64,000 nucleotides of DNA from Engraulis encrasicolus (GCF_034702125.1 NC_085868.1:43499116-43563115); one strand, 5' to 3'. Counted from the stretch's first letter, positions 42,049-54,292 are shown. The notes: a model not told the origin generated them from the sequence alone. Numbers and translations are program-made.

Positions 42049-42348
42049 TAGGGGTGTAAATCACAGCCTTCATGACGATACGATACGGTATCGATTTCTT
42101 AAATCAGGGATTTGATTTTTTTTTTCGATACTTAAGAATTCCCCACGATATGATGCGATTCGGTTCGATTCGATTTTTTCCAATTACCTTTCCACTATTA
42201 TTGCGTTATGGAGCTAGGGCATTGCACAAGGGCCAGCGATTCGATTCTTTCGATTCTTAAGAATGCCCCACGATACGATGCGATTCGATTAAATCGCTGG
42301 CCGATACGTCCGATACATCGATACATTTCGATTTTATTTACATCCCTA
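42049..42348. mobile_element. 300-bp hAT-type MITE with exact 8-bp TSD
   Basis: Ends TAGGGGTGTAAAT and ATTTACATCCCTA, flanked by CAGATTAA at 42041-42048 and 42349-42356. The interior holds many GATTCGATTC/ATACGATGCG words arranged partly as inverted repeats. Confidence 0.94.
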
Positions 42349-42356
42349 CAGATTAA

Positions 42357-43074
42357 TGACAACATTATTGCTAAGGGACATAAGCACTTTCAAACGTATG
42401 TTGTTTCAACTCTGTAGTATTTTTATATATGTTTGAAATGACATAGTATTTGTCCATAACACTGTTGACAAAATAATCAAGCAAATGTTCACTTTCATTA
42501 GAGTATTTATCAAATGATTTAAGATTAAGCTTGACAATTTGTCTGTTTGAAAACTTAAATATATACACTTGGAAACAGGTCATTTATTTGAAAAAAAAAA
42601 CCCTGATAATTGACATTTTGCGTTTGCCAAAAGCACAGTGGAAAAGTAGAATGACCCACATACAATATTTGCTTCAGGGCAAACGGAGCACTTTGCACGA
42701 TACTGGAGGTATCATCTAGGGGGCAGATAAAGGGGGCTGTCATTAGGCTACTGTTTTTTTCACCCACTGTGTTTTCACCATAGAGATGCTTGGACACATC
42801 TAACAAGGTTGCCCATTTAATATGCAGTGTCAATTCATACATTCTTTAAAAATGTTTTCGTAATATCCTTTCATTGAGTTAATCCAAAGTATCCCTCTGT
42901 GTGTGAACACAAAATACCTTTTGCACTGGGCTTTCCTCTGCTCGTCCTTTCTGTTTTCCCAAGAATGGCTTGTCTTCATGTTTCTTCACTGACAGCAAGC
43001 ATCCAGTCATCTGAGCACTGTTCATTGTAATAATGTTTGAAAGAATATGAGTAGTGATTTTTTTTTTCCATGCC
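42357..43074. other. Unassigned sequence
   Basis: No feature supported. Confidence 0.4.
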
Positions 43075-43154
43075 AGATTTTCTGGCGCGGTGCCCCCTAG
43101 CGCATCAGCGCCCTTAGCATTTGCCTATTCCACCTATTGGACCGGCCGGCCCTA
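43075..43154. mobile_element. Terminal fragment of a GGGCCGGCC-type MITE
   Basis: GGTGCCCCCTAGCGCATCAG and a terminal CCGGCCGGCCCTA resemble the end of a fish hAT-like family. The other end is missing. Confidence 0.45.
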
Positions 43155-43156
43155 CA

Positions 43157-43184
43157 CACGCACGCACGCACGCACGCACGCACG
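43157..43184. repeat. (CACG)n microsatellite
   Basis: Six to seven ACGC units. Confidence 0.95.
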
Positions 43185-43620
43185 TTGTGGAGTAGATGCA
43201 GTGTGTAAGGTGTGAAGCGTAAAGTGCAAGTGATATGGTGTTTCTAATGTCCTTGACATGGTCCTTGAAATGCTCATGCAGTTGTATTCAGTGTGTTGAT
43301 GAGCTTGTTGACTTGTGGAAAGAAGCTGTTTCCCAGCCTGCATGTGTAGCACAGCATACTGTGGTGTGCTTCCCTGATGGGAGTAGGGAGAACAGTTTGT
43401 GTGCTGGGTAGATGAGGTCTTTGATGATGTTACTGGCTATCTTGGAAAAGTGCCAAGTGCCTATGATAGACCCTAAGTCTTTCTGCCTTCTTTTTGTGGA
43501 GTTCCCGCAATTCAATTTCCGGATTGAATTGCGTCTAGATTTATAGGCCAGCAATGGTGAAGAATCATTAAAAAGGTCCTGGTTTCGGTTTGTGCTCCGG
43601 AACACCACCAGAATTTAATC
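43185..43620 (-). pseudogene. Relic of a LINE C-terminal region
   Basis: On the minus strand the frame 43608-43288 includes IASNIIKDLIYPAHKLFSLL followed by PSGKHTT. This resembles the 'DLxHPxHxLFxLLPSGKR' stretch near the C-terminus of fish CR1/L2/Rex-type ORF2 proteins. The rest is unrecognisable. It differs from the LINE at 9.7-12.4 kb. Confidence 0.5.
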
Positions 43621-44077
43621 ACTTGTCCCTTGCGTCATTACTAACAACTCCACAAAGTGTCAGCCAAATCCGTTTGCAAGTTTTTGAGTTATGCTGCTGA
43701 CAGACAGACAAACAGACAGACGCAACCGAAAACATTACCTCCTTGGCGGAGGTAATAACTGTGCAATAAATTACACATTGGATCAGATGCTTGAACGCTC
43801 CCTCTCTCAGCAGTTCATTATTTTATTGGTGAATCACTATTTCCCTCTGAATAGTTGCAGAAATTTCTTGAGTAGGCAGGATTCTTTCTTTGTCTTACAG
43901 TAAAAAAAAACAAGAGCTACCATGTTCCATATCTGCGGTGAAATAAATGAAACATCAGCTATGACCTCCTCCAAGGTTAGTAGACAAACGAAAGTTATTT
44001 TGTTTTCTCCAAAAGAAAGTTAGAGAGAATGTTGCAAATGTGCAAAAGTGAACAAAACACTGTGTCTGTCCGAGTAG

Positions 44078-44083
<6 letters not shown>
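43621..44083. other. Unassigned sequence
   Basis: CAAGTTTTTGAGTTATGCTG followed by CTGACAGACAGACAAACAGA (43676-43723) is a word common in animal interspersed repeats. Nothing else is supported. Confidence 0.4.
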
Positions 44084-44176
<93 letters not shown>

Positions 44177-44235
44177 TGTGTTTGTGTCTGTGTCTGTGTA
44201 TGCATGCGTGTGTGCATGGACAGTGTGTGTGTGTG
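44084..44235. repeat. (GT)n microsatellite with degenerate 3' flank
   Basis: About 46 GT units to 44175, then TG/TC/TT variants to 44235. Confidence 0.98.
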
Positions 44236-45338
44236 AGAGAGAGAGAGTGAGAGCGAGAGGTAGAGGTAGCAAGGAATAGGGAAATGAAGAAAGACCTCAA
44301 TGCCACTTGAAGTCCATGAGAAAGCCTCCCCTCTGAGTGCAGATTGGATGTGACACTACTGTATGTCTGGCATGCATGGCTGCCCTGATAACAGGTCGCT
44401 CTCACCCCCACTGAATGGACTCCCATGTAGGAATGACAAGAGAAGCGGGAAATAGAAAATTAAGAATGGAGGAATGTCCTGTCCTTTCCTGTTCACTTGC
44501 AGATTTAGTTGTGCAGTCGGAGAGCACAGAATAAAGACTGAACTCAAAGCAGTGGCTGCTATCAAAGCCCCAGTTGAATCAGAAACCTTCTCCCCTCCTC
44601 TAAATACACTTACACAGAGCAACATATGCACACTTCTGCTTATTCAATCCCTTCGATCCCTTACCCCTCCAAAAACACTCAGTTTATTCACCCCACCTTC
44701 TCAGCCTTCCTTCATGTGGTTCTCAGGTGCTGGTGCAATATTGACTTGACCCCTGCAGCAGAGACAAACAGTGGGAGACAAAAGCATTAGTTCCACTTGT
44801 CTGACAGCGGTCACACATTTTAAAAAGAAGAAAATGCCATGATGCTAAAGACAGGCTTAGCATGGGAATGCACCCATTTACTTCTGTGAAATACAGCAGC
44901 ACCCATGTGTCTGTTGTGAAGCTTGAGGACATCTCCATATTCATGGGTAGGCCATATTTATGGGTATTGGCAATGAAGTCGCACAAGAGGAACAGAAGGG
45001 AAGAAGAAGAGATGGATCGAAGGGAAGAAGGAAGGACAGGACATGCATGAAAAGCCAGTTATGAGAACTGGGAATATGTTCTGCTCTGAAATACCTAACA
45101 GTAATGCATTAGGATGTTCCAGGCCATGCAGTTCACATTCATACTGAGGCTTTGGAAGACGGGGGATGACATGGGAGGTCAGTGTTAGGGGCTGTGTGTA
45201 GATGTGATTAAGATTTTACTGTTACGTAGGTACAAAACTAAGTCGTCTGAAATAAATAGCCAGACATAATATAGAATTCCTGATGCAACGCTATAGACAT
45301 GTAAGCAATAGATGACTTAAAATGATTTTGGCTCTGCT
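44236..45338. other. Unassigned sequence
   Basis: No exon supported; a GA-rich patch (44990-45040) is the only compositional feature. Confidence 0.4.
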
Positions 45339-45619
45339 CAGTCTGGCGAAAGCCTCCTACCTTGGTTCGCTCACTTTTTAACCAATCAGCAAGAACTCAC
45401 CCGCAAAGTCCGTTACTGATTGGTTAAGGTAACACTATTCACACTTTTGTCTTATTATTTGTATGGTTTTGCAACACCATACCGTAACAGTCATGCTAAT
45501 AAAGCATAATTGGAATTTTTATCTGAATCCGGAACGCCAATGAATTTAAATGGCAGAGTAAGCTAAGACCATCTCTCATCCTCCATGGAGACGGATTCCT
45601 CTTAGCTTTCGCCAGACTG
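45339..45619. mobile_element. 281-bp MITE with CAGTCTGGCGAAAGC termini
   Basis: Both ends carry the 15-base terminus CAGTCTGGCGAAAGC in inverted orientation. CCAATCAG and CTGATTGG lie inside as a second inverted pair. No matching target duplication was found. Confidence 0.8.
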
Positions 45620-47444
45620 TTTAACAGAGTCAACAGCTGACTTTCGCCCAGGACCCCTGATCGTGAAGGGATGTTGAATCAGGGCAGATTATCGTCAAAT
45701 CAACGCCCAACACCGTCGAATGCCCTTTTGCTGTCTGGGGAATCCATTTATGCAAGGGTAACATAAATTTGACTCCTTGAGGAATTCGTCGATACATTTG
45801 TTGTGTGAAGAATTAGTCGATAAAGCTGACTTTGACTTGACTTTAACTTGACAGATTTTTTTTTGCTCATCTTTATCTTTGGTTGTCCTGCTCCCAGGTC
45901 AGATATTTTCTTTAAACTATCCTTCAGAAATGACAGATTATGTCCAGGTTTAAATGTGTTGTTAGGATTTCTCTGTTTTATTCTTTTACCAAACTCAGTC
46001 ACATACAACACTTTGTCCTTAATGCTCTGCCTTTAAACCTAATGTTCTTCTGTGATATTCAAAATGCCACCATCAACATGCATTCCAATAACAACAGAGC
46101 TTTGATTATTTTGCAGGGGACCTTTATATAACCTCGATGACCGTCAATACAGTAATTACATTACCTAACAAGCTTGCCTGCCCACACTGCCTTTGCCAAT
46201 AAAAAAAGGTTTCCACTCATTCATTTCTCGCTTGGCTATTTTGTAACCCAGCATGCTCATATTGCTGATTAATAGCACAGCTAGCATGTTTATGCCACAT
46301 TTCTACTAAAGGGCCTGCTCCTCCTGATTTTTTGTTGTTGTTGAAAAAAGCATACTTTTGCATATATTTGGTTAATAAACATATTTCCAACCACTACTCA
46401 CACCTTCTTATACTACCCATAGCCAGAGTGTGCAAATGCAGCTTATAGATAGCGGCAATGTTGCTGTACAGACCAAGGCTCTGTCCCACCACTTTCATGA
46501 TAACAGCGTGTGGAAGGGAGTGTGAGCTTATGTAAAGATGAAGGGTTATGTGGAAAAGAAGAGAAGCTATTCACTTTGCATTATGCCACATTACGGTGGA
46601 GGGCAACCAGATGTTCTCCTGTTCCAGACACATTTTGTCATTGGTTTTGTCTAAAACAAGGAGATCATGGCAGAAAGAAGAACACGAGCTCTGTAAATCT
46701 GAAGAGCTTCTTCCCCATGAGCAGGGAGCCATCTGGCAGCACTAACATACAATTTACAAGGCTCTTTCTGCAGTGGAATACCCAAGAAGAGGAGAAAAGA
46801 AAAAGAGAGAGAGAGAGGTGTTAAAATAAAGTGTGTGGTGGGAAATGTAAAACCCACACTAAACCATGCACAAACACAAATATCTACAGTAGCCTATGTA
46901 CACTGTGTGCACACATTCCCAGCCGCTTTGACGAAACACACAAAAAAAAGACTGGGGGAAAAAGGATGTACAGAGCCTTTAGGGTGATGCTGAAGATGGA
47001 AAGTATTATTCACAAGCCAACACCATCTGGCATTACACGCAAAGGAGCTGCACACTGTGAAGTGTAGAAGCAGTGGTCCTTATATATAACCAATGTGAGA
47101 CATTACATACTGTATATTTCTATTAATAGAAGATTAGTGGATGATGCAATAGGATCATGGTATTGTATTTTTCTATTTTTATTTAAGTCCTATTGGTTCA
47201 AAAATTGTTCTGCTTATATTCAGTTTTACCTTCTCCGGAATACCTGTTAAGAGATGCATCAACTTTAACAGAGATAGATAAACTGTTTTTTGTGATAATA
47301 CCATAGTGGTGATCCCTATGTTATGTGCAATGTAGTCTGTGTCTCAAGAGAATGCTCCATTTATTCATAACCCAATATAATATCACAAGCGTCCATACAG
47401 GAAGGTACTTCGGAAGACATTGATAAGCATAATGCATATCAGTT
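45620..47444. other. Unassigned sequence, no supported gene
   Basis: Open frames of up to 104 codons (46510-46824) lack motifs or splice context. GAGAGAGAGAGAG occurs at about 46804. Confidence 0.4.
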
Positions 47445-47452
47445 GTTACCAT

Positions 47453-48697
47453 CAGTGTTGGGAATAACTTGTTACAAAAGTAACTAATTACTGTAAGGCA
47501 TTACCTTTTTGAGTAACGCAGTAATGTAACTGATTACTGGGGGGGGAAATCGGTAATATGTCCTTGTTACAATGCAAGTACTGTAACTTGCACATTGCAA
47601 CGCATTTTTTTCACCTAAATTGTGTGTGGGTATTTTGTTTTCTTTATACAATGTTCGCGGATCACCGCGAGATCAGCTATTGCCTACGATAGCCTACGTC
47701 CGCGTCCGAGATTTTAAAGTTTCACTCAGAACATTGCTTCCTCTTTCACGCTTCGTCTCTCAAAATGGCAGGCTGACAAAGGATGACCGATCCAGAAGAT
47801 CCAGCTTGCTCGTTTTTAAGATGGGTATATGCCCACTACGTACTTTGACTCCATTGAAAATAAGGACGCCAAGAACATTAAAGTTAAATGCACACTGTAC
47901 TTGAAACCCAAACCGCTTTCCACGTCGAAAAACAGTAGCCTACAAACAATTTGCCGATTTGAACAGGTGCCATAGCACCACCAAATTAGTCAGGAAAGGA
48001 GGGGATGCATCCCATTCGCACGAGACAGGGACACGGCAGGGTAGGCTATCCGACGAGGGGGGGGGGGGTGTGAGTGTGTTGCACTCCCCTCACTTTTGTT
48101 CAACTAAACATCACTAAAATTTAAATAAATCAATTTGAAATAAAATATTATAGGCCTCTTGGCTCATTAATGCTTATTATATTTCATTGTAGCTTCAGCT
48201 GTACTTATCAAGCCTCAACTCCACTATCGTCCTTGGCATTGTTCAACAACGTTTATGACAAAATCTGGCGCATGTGGGGGGTTGGGGGGTTGGACATTAA
48301 AAAAAAGAAATTAAAAAAAAAAATTGGAAATAAAAAAAAAATCTGACCGGACGATGACCAAACCTGACAACCAACCGGAACCAAACTTTTATTTTTCTTA
48401 GGCCTTATTGTATGTGGATAATACGCAATTCCTGAAAATGTTGGTTTTCAGTCTGCAGGCTTCCAAAACGACTTGTGGTTGGCAGGTGAAAGTCATGCCA
48501 CCTCATAGATTTGCACTGTAGATTGCCAAATCCTTATTTCCAATCATTTTGGCTAAAGTAACTAAAAGTAATGCAAAAGTAGTGTAATGCCTTACTTTTT
48601 CAAAAAAGTAATGTTGTAATGTAAGGCATTACTTTTAAATGACAGTAACATGTAATAAGTAGTGCATTACAGTTTTAGAGTAACTTTCCCAACAGTG
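47453..48697 (+). mobile_element. 1,245-bp hAT element, CAGTGTTGGG family, internally deleted
   Basis: The termini are CAGTGTTGGGAATAACTT and, read inward, CACTGTTGGGAAAGTTAC. Exact 8-bp duplications GTTACCAT lie at 47445-47452 and 48698-48705. It is the long relative of the elements at 25089 and 36785. It retains a piece of coding sequence (see 47760-47965) but no catalytic domain, so it could only have moved with help from an autonomous hAT. Confidence 0.93.
47760..47965 (+). pseudogene. Decayed BED-type zinc finger of a hAT transposase
   Basis: A frame beginning MTDPEDPACSFLRWVYAHYV is interrupted by stops and resumes one frame over as IENKDAKNIKVKCTLYLKPK then PLSTSKNSSLQT. The pattern W...Y/F...KCTLC...LSTSKNS is that of the N-terminal BED finger in animal hAT transposases. 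The second cysteine is now tyrosine, and the expected H-x-H/H-x-C end is lost. Confidence 0.65.
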
Positions 48698-48705
48698 GTT
48701 ACCAT

Positions 48706-49356
48706 TGTGTAAAATGGCTTGCCTGGTGTACAGGACTCCTGTGCTTAACATCATTCTCAATAAGACACCCAAATGTGATACCCAACTGAAACTCCACGTA
48801 AATGAACTGGCTCAATGCATACATTTTAATGTCACAATCTACTGTATATCTCTGAAAGGCTGAAACAGTTGGGCCTTTTGTTTTTGCTTGCACTGAATCC
48901 TGCAGTGATGTTTACTACTCATATCTAATGTAAGAGTTAAAGACTCAATGCAGAACTGAGGGGAAGGAAATGAAAGGGTAAAGAAAGGGTAAAGAAAGGG
49001 TAACGAAAACTAAACATAAATGGGAGAAGAGGGGAGATCAAGGTGGTGTTTGAAAAACAAGTGTTCAAAGACCTGTCTTGGTGTTTTGATGAATTGGCGA
49101 GGTGACTGTGTATCCATTTTATAACCTTTGATTTGGCACCTCAGTCAGGCTGCTGAGTGCAGAGCAAGGCTAACTGACAGATAATGACTCTGCTCAACCA
49201 GAAGCCGAATCAGCACCACCTTTGATGGGGGGCACATTTTTCCTTTGCATCTCCTTTTTCCTACTTCAGTGGATTTTTTACATGTAGGAAATGAAAGTTA
49301 GAGCAATTAGCTGTGAAGTAAATGGATTCTCTCTGTCTTTGTCGCTGTCTGTGTGT
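48706..49356. other. Unassigned; AAAGGGTAAAG x3 at 48970-49008
   Basis: Three successive GAAAGGGTAA units are the only repeat seen. Confidence 0.4.
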
Positions 49357-49393
49357 CTCTCTCTCTCTCTCTCTCTGTCTCTCTGTCTCTCTG

Positions 49394-49465
<72 letters not shown>
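49357..49465. repeat. (CT)n microsatellite with CTGT interruptions
   Basis: CT units with four regularly spaced GT interruptions (49376-49402), then a perfect run. Confidence 0.98.
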
Positions 49466-49470
<5 letters not shown>

Positions 49471-50550
49471 GTGCTTTCTAAATGTTAAATGGCCTCTGTG
49501 GTCTGCTGACCCTGTGAGGTGAGGTGATTTGGTCTGTCCCACCTGAGGGGTGTGGTGGCCAACTTTGAACTATGCTTCACTTTATGTTGTGCTGAACTAC
49601 CCCAGTAGCCTTTAATCTGAGATGACACAGTCTGATATCCCCATTTAATATGTTTCCCTAAACAGCTTGATTCTCACAGTAACATCAAGACCTAGCCTGT
49701 TCATAAATAGTGGAGAGAGAATGTAGTGCCTTACAGCAACCTGACACCAAGACAGACACATTTCCTATCTTCAAACTTTAAGTTTACCATCTGTGATCAG
49801 CAGTCTCCGGGTGTTTCCTGATTTTATTCAATGTAGGCTTTTGGGAGTAAAGTCCTTTTTGACTGGCTGCATGTTTGAAGTTTTACACAACTACACACAA
49901 AGCATACCTGTAGTATGCAAAGCTTATGATATGAAATGTAGCACCAAAGACATGGTATCGGCTGCAATTCTTGATCAGCCTTCATATTCAATATAAAAAT
50001 GAATTCCCCCCGCATACCACAAGAGAGCTCTCGCTTACCACTGGTGTTAAGTGTACCAGTTTGAGTTATAAGTTTGTTGTCAGTAGATTTTCAGCCAAGT
50101 TGTAATATGTTCATGAAGACCCTCTGGTGCAGTACCACAAACAAGCAAGTTCACTTTTTAAATTTGGTCTGAGTGATTTACTAAAACTCCTCTTACTATA
50201 TACCTCATGTCTAGAGGCTCATATTTATGAAGGTGTTTTATTGGTTATTCAGGTCGTTTGTGGTCTGCTGTTGGGGAAACCCACAAATAAACATATTTTA
50301 AAAATGAATCACTGTTTCTAAGGTAAAGGCAACATTCCTTCTTAATAAAACAAACTTATTTAATATTCATGCTTCACATTTTGCAATGAGTAGGCTACTA
50401 TTGAATAAATCAAGGCCTGGTTTATGATTGGCACACTTGTCTCATACACTGCTTGTCATTTGATATGTATTGTGTACCACTAGATACTGTTTTCACAATT
50501 GTCTTGTTGAACTGCCTTCTATGATATTTTTGAAGGCAACATTATTTATT
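49466..50550. other. Unassigned sequence
   Basis: No feature supported. Confidence 0.4.
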
Positions 50551-50690
50551 TTCCACTGCCGATTTTCAGGTAAGCCTACAGCTCGACACAGCATGACTTG
50601 GCCGCCACTTTTTGCACGACAGCTCAATCGAAGACCAAAAAGTGGCGGCTGAGTCACATTGTGATGAGCTGTAGGCTGTAGGCATTGGAG
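50551..50690 (+). mobile_element. Palindromic MITE, copy 1 (CCGCCACTTTTTG family)
   Basis: CTACAGCTCGACACAGC and GGCCGCCACTTTTTG are answered by CAAAAAGTGGCGGC and GATGAGCTGTAG. The centre contains CACGACAGCTCAATCG. The outer TTCCACTGCC has a decayed partner. Confidence 0.85.
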
Positions 50691-51135
50691 GACACACTGA
50701 CTGTTTTTTCCTGATATTTGGTCACAGATTCTATGTTACCGTTCACCTGTGTGGGATGGTGGAAAAGCCAGTGTCTCCACCCAAGTGTAACATCTTGGAG
50801 CTGTGGATATCATGGCTTCCTGGCGTCAGGGTTAGGACTTGTCTGGCTCATCATCCCGCATGCTCTGTCCTCCCATAGGGATTGTTGGACAGTCTGCAGA
50901 CAGATCTTTGACCTGATCTGTGAACGACAGAGGACTTCCCACGGCTCTGTCCAAGGGGCTGGCTTACCAGGCTAGAATTTTAACATAATTCCAATTATGT
51001 GATTACCTAGACTACCATCTAAACAAATCAGGGTCTTGATCCAGATAATGCATTGGGCTCTGCATTCTTCTATTGGCAGATTAGAACATCAAAATAGCTT
51101 ACAGCTTGACACTTAATACATGATTTATACATTAT
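50691..51135. other. Unassigned sequence between the inverted MITE pair
   Basis: No feature supported. Confidence 0.4.
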
Positions 51136-51285
51136 GGACACTATTGCCTCTTTTCAACACAGCGCGAATCAGACGCCACTTTTTGCTTTTGGAATAGGCA
51201 CGACACAGCTCAATTGTAGAGCAAAAAGTGGCGGCCGGGTCGCGCTGTGTCGAGCTGTAGGCCTACCAGAAAACTGGCAGTGGAA
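51136..51285 (-). mobile_element. Palindromic MITE, copy 2, opposite orientation
   Basis: Same internal palindrome: ACGCCACTTTTTGC against GCAAAAAGTGGCGGCC, and ACACAGCGCGA against TCGCGCTGTGT. It has the intact outer end GGCAGTGGAA at 51276-51285. It lies 0.6 kb from copy 1 in inverted orientation. Confidence 0.85.
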
Positions 51286-51431
51286 TAGAAGCGTAAGTGA
51301 GAGGATATTTCACATTCATTACATGAATGTAACCTCGATTAGGCCTTTCAGAGAGGTTTAAAACACGTGTTGAATGATAAATGCAGGAAATTTGTTTTTT
51401 TGATTTGCTTATTACCACATGGGCTAAAGCA

Positions 51432-51452
51432 AACCCCCCCCCCCCCCCCCCC
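51432..51452. repeat. Poly-C tract
   Basis: About 21 C, followed by ACCACCACC. Confidence 0.9.
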
Positions 51453-51561
51453 ACCACCACCTCTCTCCCCTTGCTTAGATCAAATTAAAAATGCAACAGG
51501 TCAAGACAAGAATAAAACCATCACGTATGCAGAAAGAGAGACAGAAAGAGACAGAGAGAGA

Positions 51562-51562
51562 G

Positions 51563-51632
<70 letters not shown>

Positions 51633-51640
51633 ACACACTT
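51562..51640. repeat. (CA)n microsatellite
   Basis: CA run with CG interruptions near 51612-51630; preceded by an AGAGA tract. Confidence 0.97.
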
Positions 51641-52333
51641 AACACAACACGAGACAATTGTCACACCCATTTGGAGATGTGACACTAACCAAGATAGATG
51701 AGCCTCCACAGTCTAACTCCAGGCTGTTCTCTTGCTGTGAAATATTATGATAGTTATGTTTTCTTACCACCGTGTCTTATAATAAAACATGGTGTGAGGG
51801 CTGTATTTTCTCAGTCTGTGTGCTCAGGGCACATCAACAGAGAGTCCTCTTGGCGACGATAGCAAGTTCAATAGCTGTATGCCATTTTATTCCCATCTGG
51901 AAAGCAATTTCAAAAAGATATCTCTGCATTAATCAACTTATAACTTGACATTTCTTATATGTAAAATCTGAAACTGTGACTGAGTCAGGTCGCGTTTATT
52001 GTAACGTTAATCAAGAATGGGTGGAGCTAGTGTCACATGGTATTGACATACTGAAATCTGGGGGCTTTAACTGCTGCTCCGGCTCACAGCTTTCTTATTG
52101 ACTGGCCGAAACTTCCCATGTTTTACAGGTACAACTGCATCACTTCCATCATGGCCGCCCATAACTACCATTGAGGTATTTTTTCAGAAATGTAAAATTT
52201 ATCTATGGAGAAAATGGATCTACAGCATGATCCACAGTGGTAAATCCAGTCTGTATATAAACGAACTTAAGAGTTTGACTGAAGATTTTGAAGCATTCTA
52301 AATGTACAGTGCGCAGCATTTGAACTCCATATT
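51641..52333. other. Unassigned sequence
   Basis: No feature supported. Confidence 0.4.
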
Positions 52334-52346
52334 AAAAAATGTCTCG

Positions 52347-52512
52347 GCCCTGCCCATGGCCAACCTGTAGGGCACTCGTCTGCCATGCGGCCGACCTGGG
52401 TTCGATTCCCGGCCCGGGTCATTTGCCGACCCCTCCCCATCTCTCTCCCCATTCGCTTCCTGTCCACCTCTCAAACTGTCCTGTCATCAATAAAGTTGTA
52501 AAAGAGCAAACA
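52347..52512 (+). mobile_element. Full-length tRNA-derived SINE with 13-bp TSD
   Basis: The tRNA-like head has a B box GGTTCGATTCC and an A-box-like GGCCAACCTGTAGGGCAC. The body ends in CTGTCATCAATAAAGTTGTA. Identical 13-bp duplications AAAAAATGTCTCG flank it at 52334-52346 and 52513-52525. The long duplication and the tail are typical of L1/L2-type target-primed insertion. Confidence 0.93.
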
Positions 52513-52525
52513 AAAAAATGTCTCG

Positions 52526-53109
52526 TTACGGCTCTGACTACCATGTGATTACTTTGCCTAACTTGTACATGATGACTATTATAGGACCTCTTACATTTAC
52601 TGCATACAAGTCTTTTGATGTAGCGGTCAGATGAGGATGTGGTCTGCCTGTGTCTGTCGGCCTTACAATGAAGAGCAGCAGAGTAACCCCAAACAGTGGC
52701 TGAGCAAATTAAAATCTGCAAGCAGCATCCAGTAAGCTTTTAACCGTCTGACCTTTATCAAATTTAATTTCCAACTGGAGACTTTATCAGGGGCCCTGGT
52801 GGAGCACCATGCATAAGTTAATACACCATTGGTCAATAGGGTTCATGAGTTATTTCATACCTGCACATTGCTTTGAGGAACTCTGTATGTGAACCCCATC
52901 AAACTGAAAAATACGGTATAAATGGACCCAGCTCAGAGAGATGCATGATGGGAGAACAGGCATGGGGTGCATTTGTCGAAAACATTGCAAACTACATTAG
53001 CTAATTTGTTGTTTGTGATGCAATTTCTAATTGACAACTACCCAAGTTGCTAACTGGCGAACAACTAAGAAAACACCTCTGTTGACAGTTGGCGAATGTT
53101 GGCAGCGCA
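52526..53109. other. Unassigned sequence
   Basis: No feature supported. Confidence 0.4.
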
Positions 53110-53117
53110 GCACAATC

Positions 53118-53434
53118 GGTTACACTTAACTTGACGCCGGCGTCATACGCATGACATAACAGTATCACAATAGCGTCAAAAGAGTGTTAAAACACAATCA
53201 TGAACGAGTCATAAACATGATGTCAATGTCAAGTGCCAACGTTTTGTGGTCATTAGAAATTGACATTGTTAGGCCTGTCTTTATCATTACCAAATTTCAC
53301 TTAATGACAAAGTCATAATGTGTTTTTGATATTGACATCATGTTTCTAACGCATGCATGACTGCATTATGACAATGTTATGACACTGTTATGTCATAGCG
53401 TACCTATGAAACCGGCATCAAGTAAAGTGTTACC
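53118..53434. mobile_element. 317-bp MITE with exact 8-bp TSD, GGTTACACTT ends
   Basis: The left end GGTTACACTTAACTTGACGC and the right end read inward GGTAACACTTTACTTGATGC are inverted and extend about 50 bp (TGACATAACAGT on both). Flanks are GCACAATC at 53110-53117 and 53435-53442. The GG terminus with 8 bp fits Merlin or hAT relatives; I cannot choose. Confidence 0.93.
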
Positions 53435-53442
53435 GCACAATC

Positions 53443-54284
53443 TATTGGTAATCATTACTGGGACGTTACCAAAGATGTTGCCAAACAAAGCTTTGTTGTA
53501 GAGCTGGTGTCCATCACAGCCAGTAGTTTTCTCTACATCTCAATAATCTGTCAGATTGTCCACTGGAATAATTAGCTATAGATCTGAGCAGTGGGGAAAG
53601 GTTAATTACAGTGGCCTTATGAAGGCCATTAGGGATCTATTGAAAGGCCATACTGGTCCTACACATGCAGTTATAACGGCTGTGTTTGTTGTCATAGAAT
53701 TGAGCAATAATGTGTTTGAGAGACATAGCATTTTATTCACTAACATTCATTAGTATACAAAGTCACATTTTTATCGCAAAAAGTCTGAAATGTTAATGTT
53801 CTCTGAAATGCAATTATTGTTGCAGATAATGGCAAATGATTTACTTCACATTTAGAATCATATCACTACTGGAAGCAGGCACACTGTATTTTGGTTGTCT
53901 TAACCTTTCCTCAGCATGGAAAAGGAGAATGATTTGGGTATTTGTCAAATGGGGCGTAATTCCCACATTCAAGCAAAAATATCCAGCAGGCATCTTGAAA
54001 AGAAAACCTAAGGAAGTGTATGCCACCAAGTTACCATAGTTTCTTTCTCTCCCATAACCAAATGGAAAAAAAACCACACCAACACATTAAGTATCTATGC
54101 AATTTAGTATAGTAGGCTATTATCCTGATTCTAATTTGGTGGCTGCGTAACAAAATGTGTATAATTATCTTTCAAAATAATTGCCCTTACAGTAACCCCG
54201 TTATCAGAATTGGAAAAGGCTCAAATGAGTTCAACTTTGCTCAGATTTTTAGGAGCAGCAGTCATAATAAATACCCAAACACCA
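53443..54284. other. Unassigned sequence
   Basis: No feature supported. Confidence 0.4.
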
Positions 54285-54292
54285 GTGTTTCT

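Noticed and set aside
52347..52420. Possible functional tRNA gene
   Set aside because: Flanking 13-bp duplications and the body with an AATAAA-type tail show a SINE.
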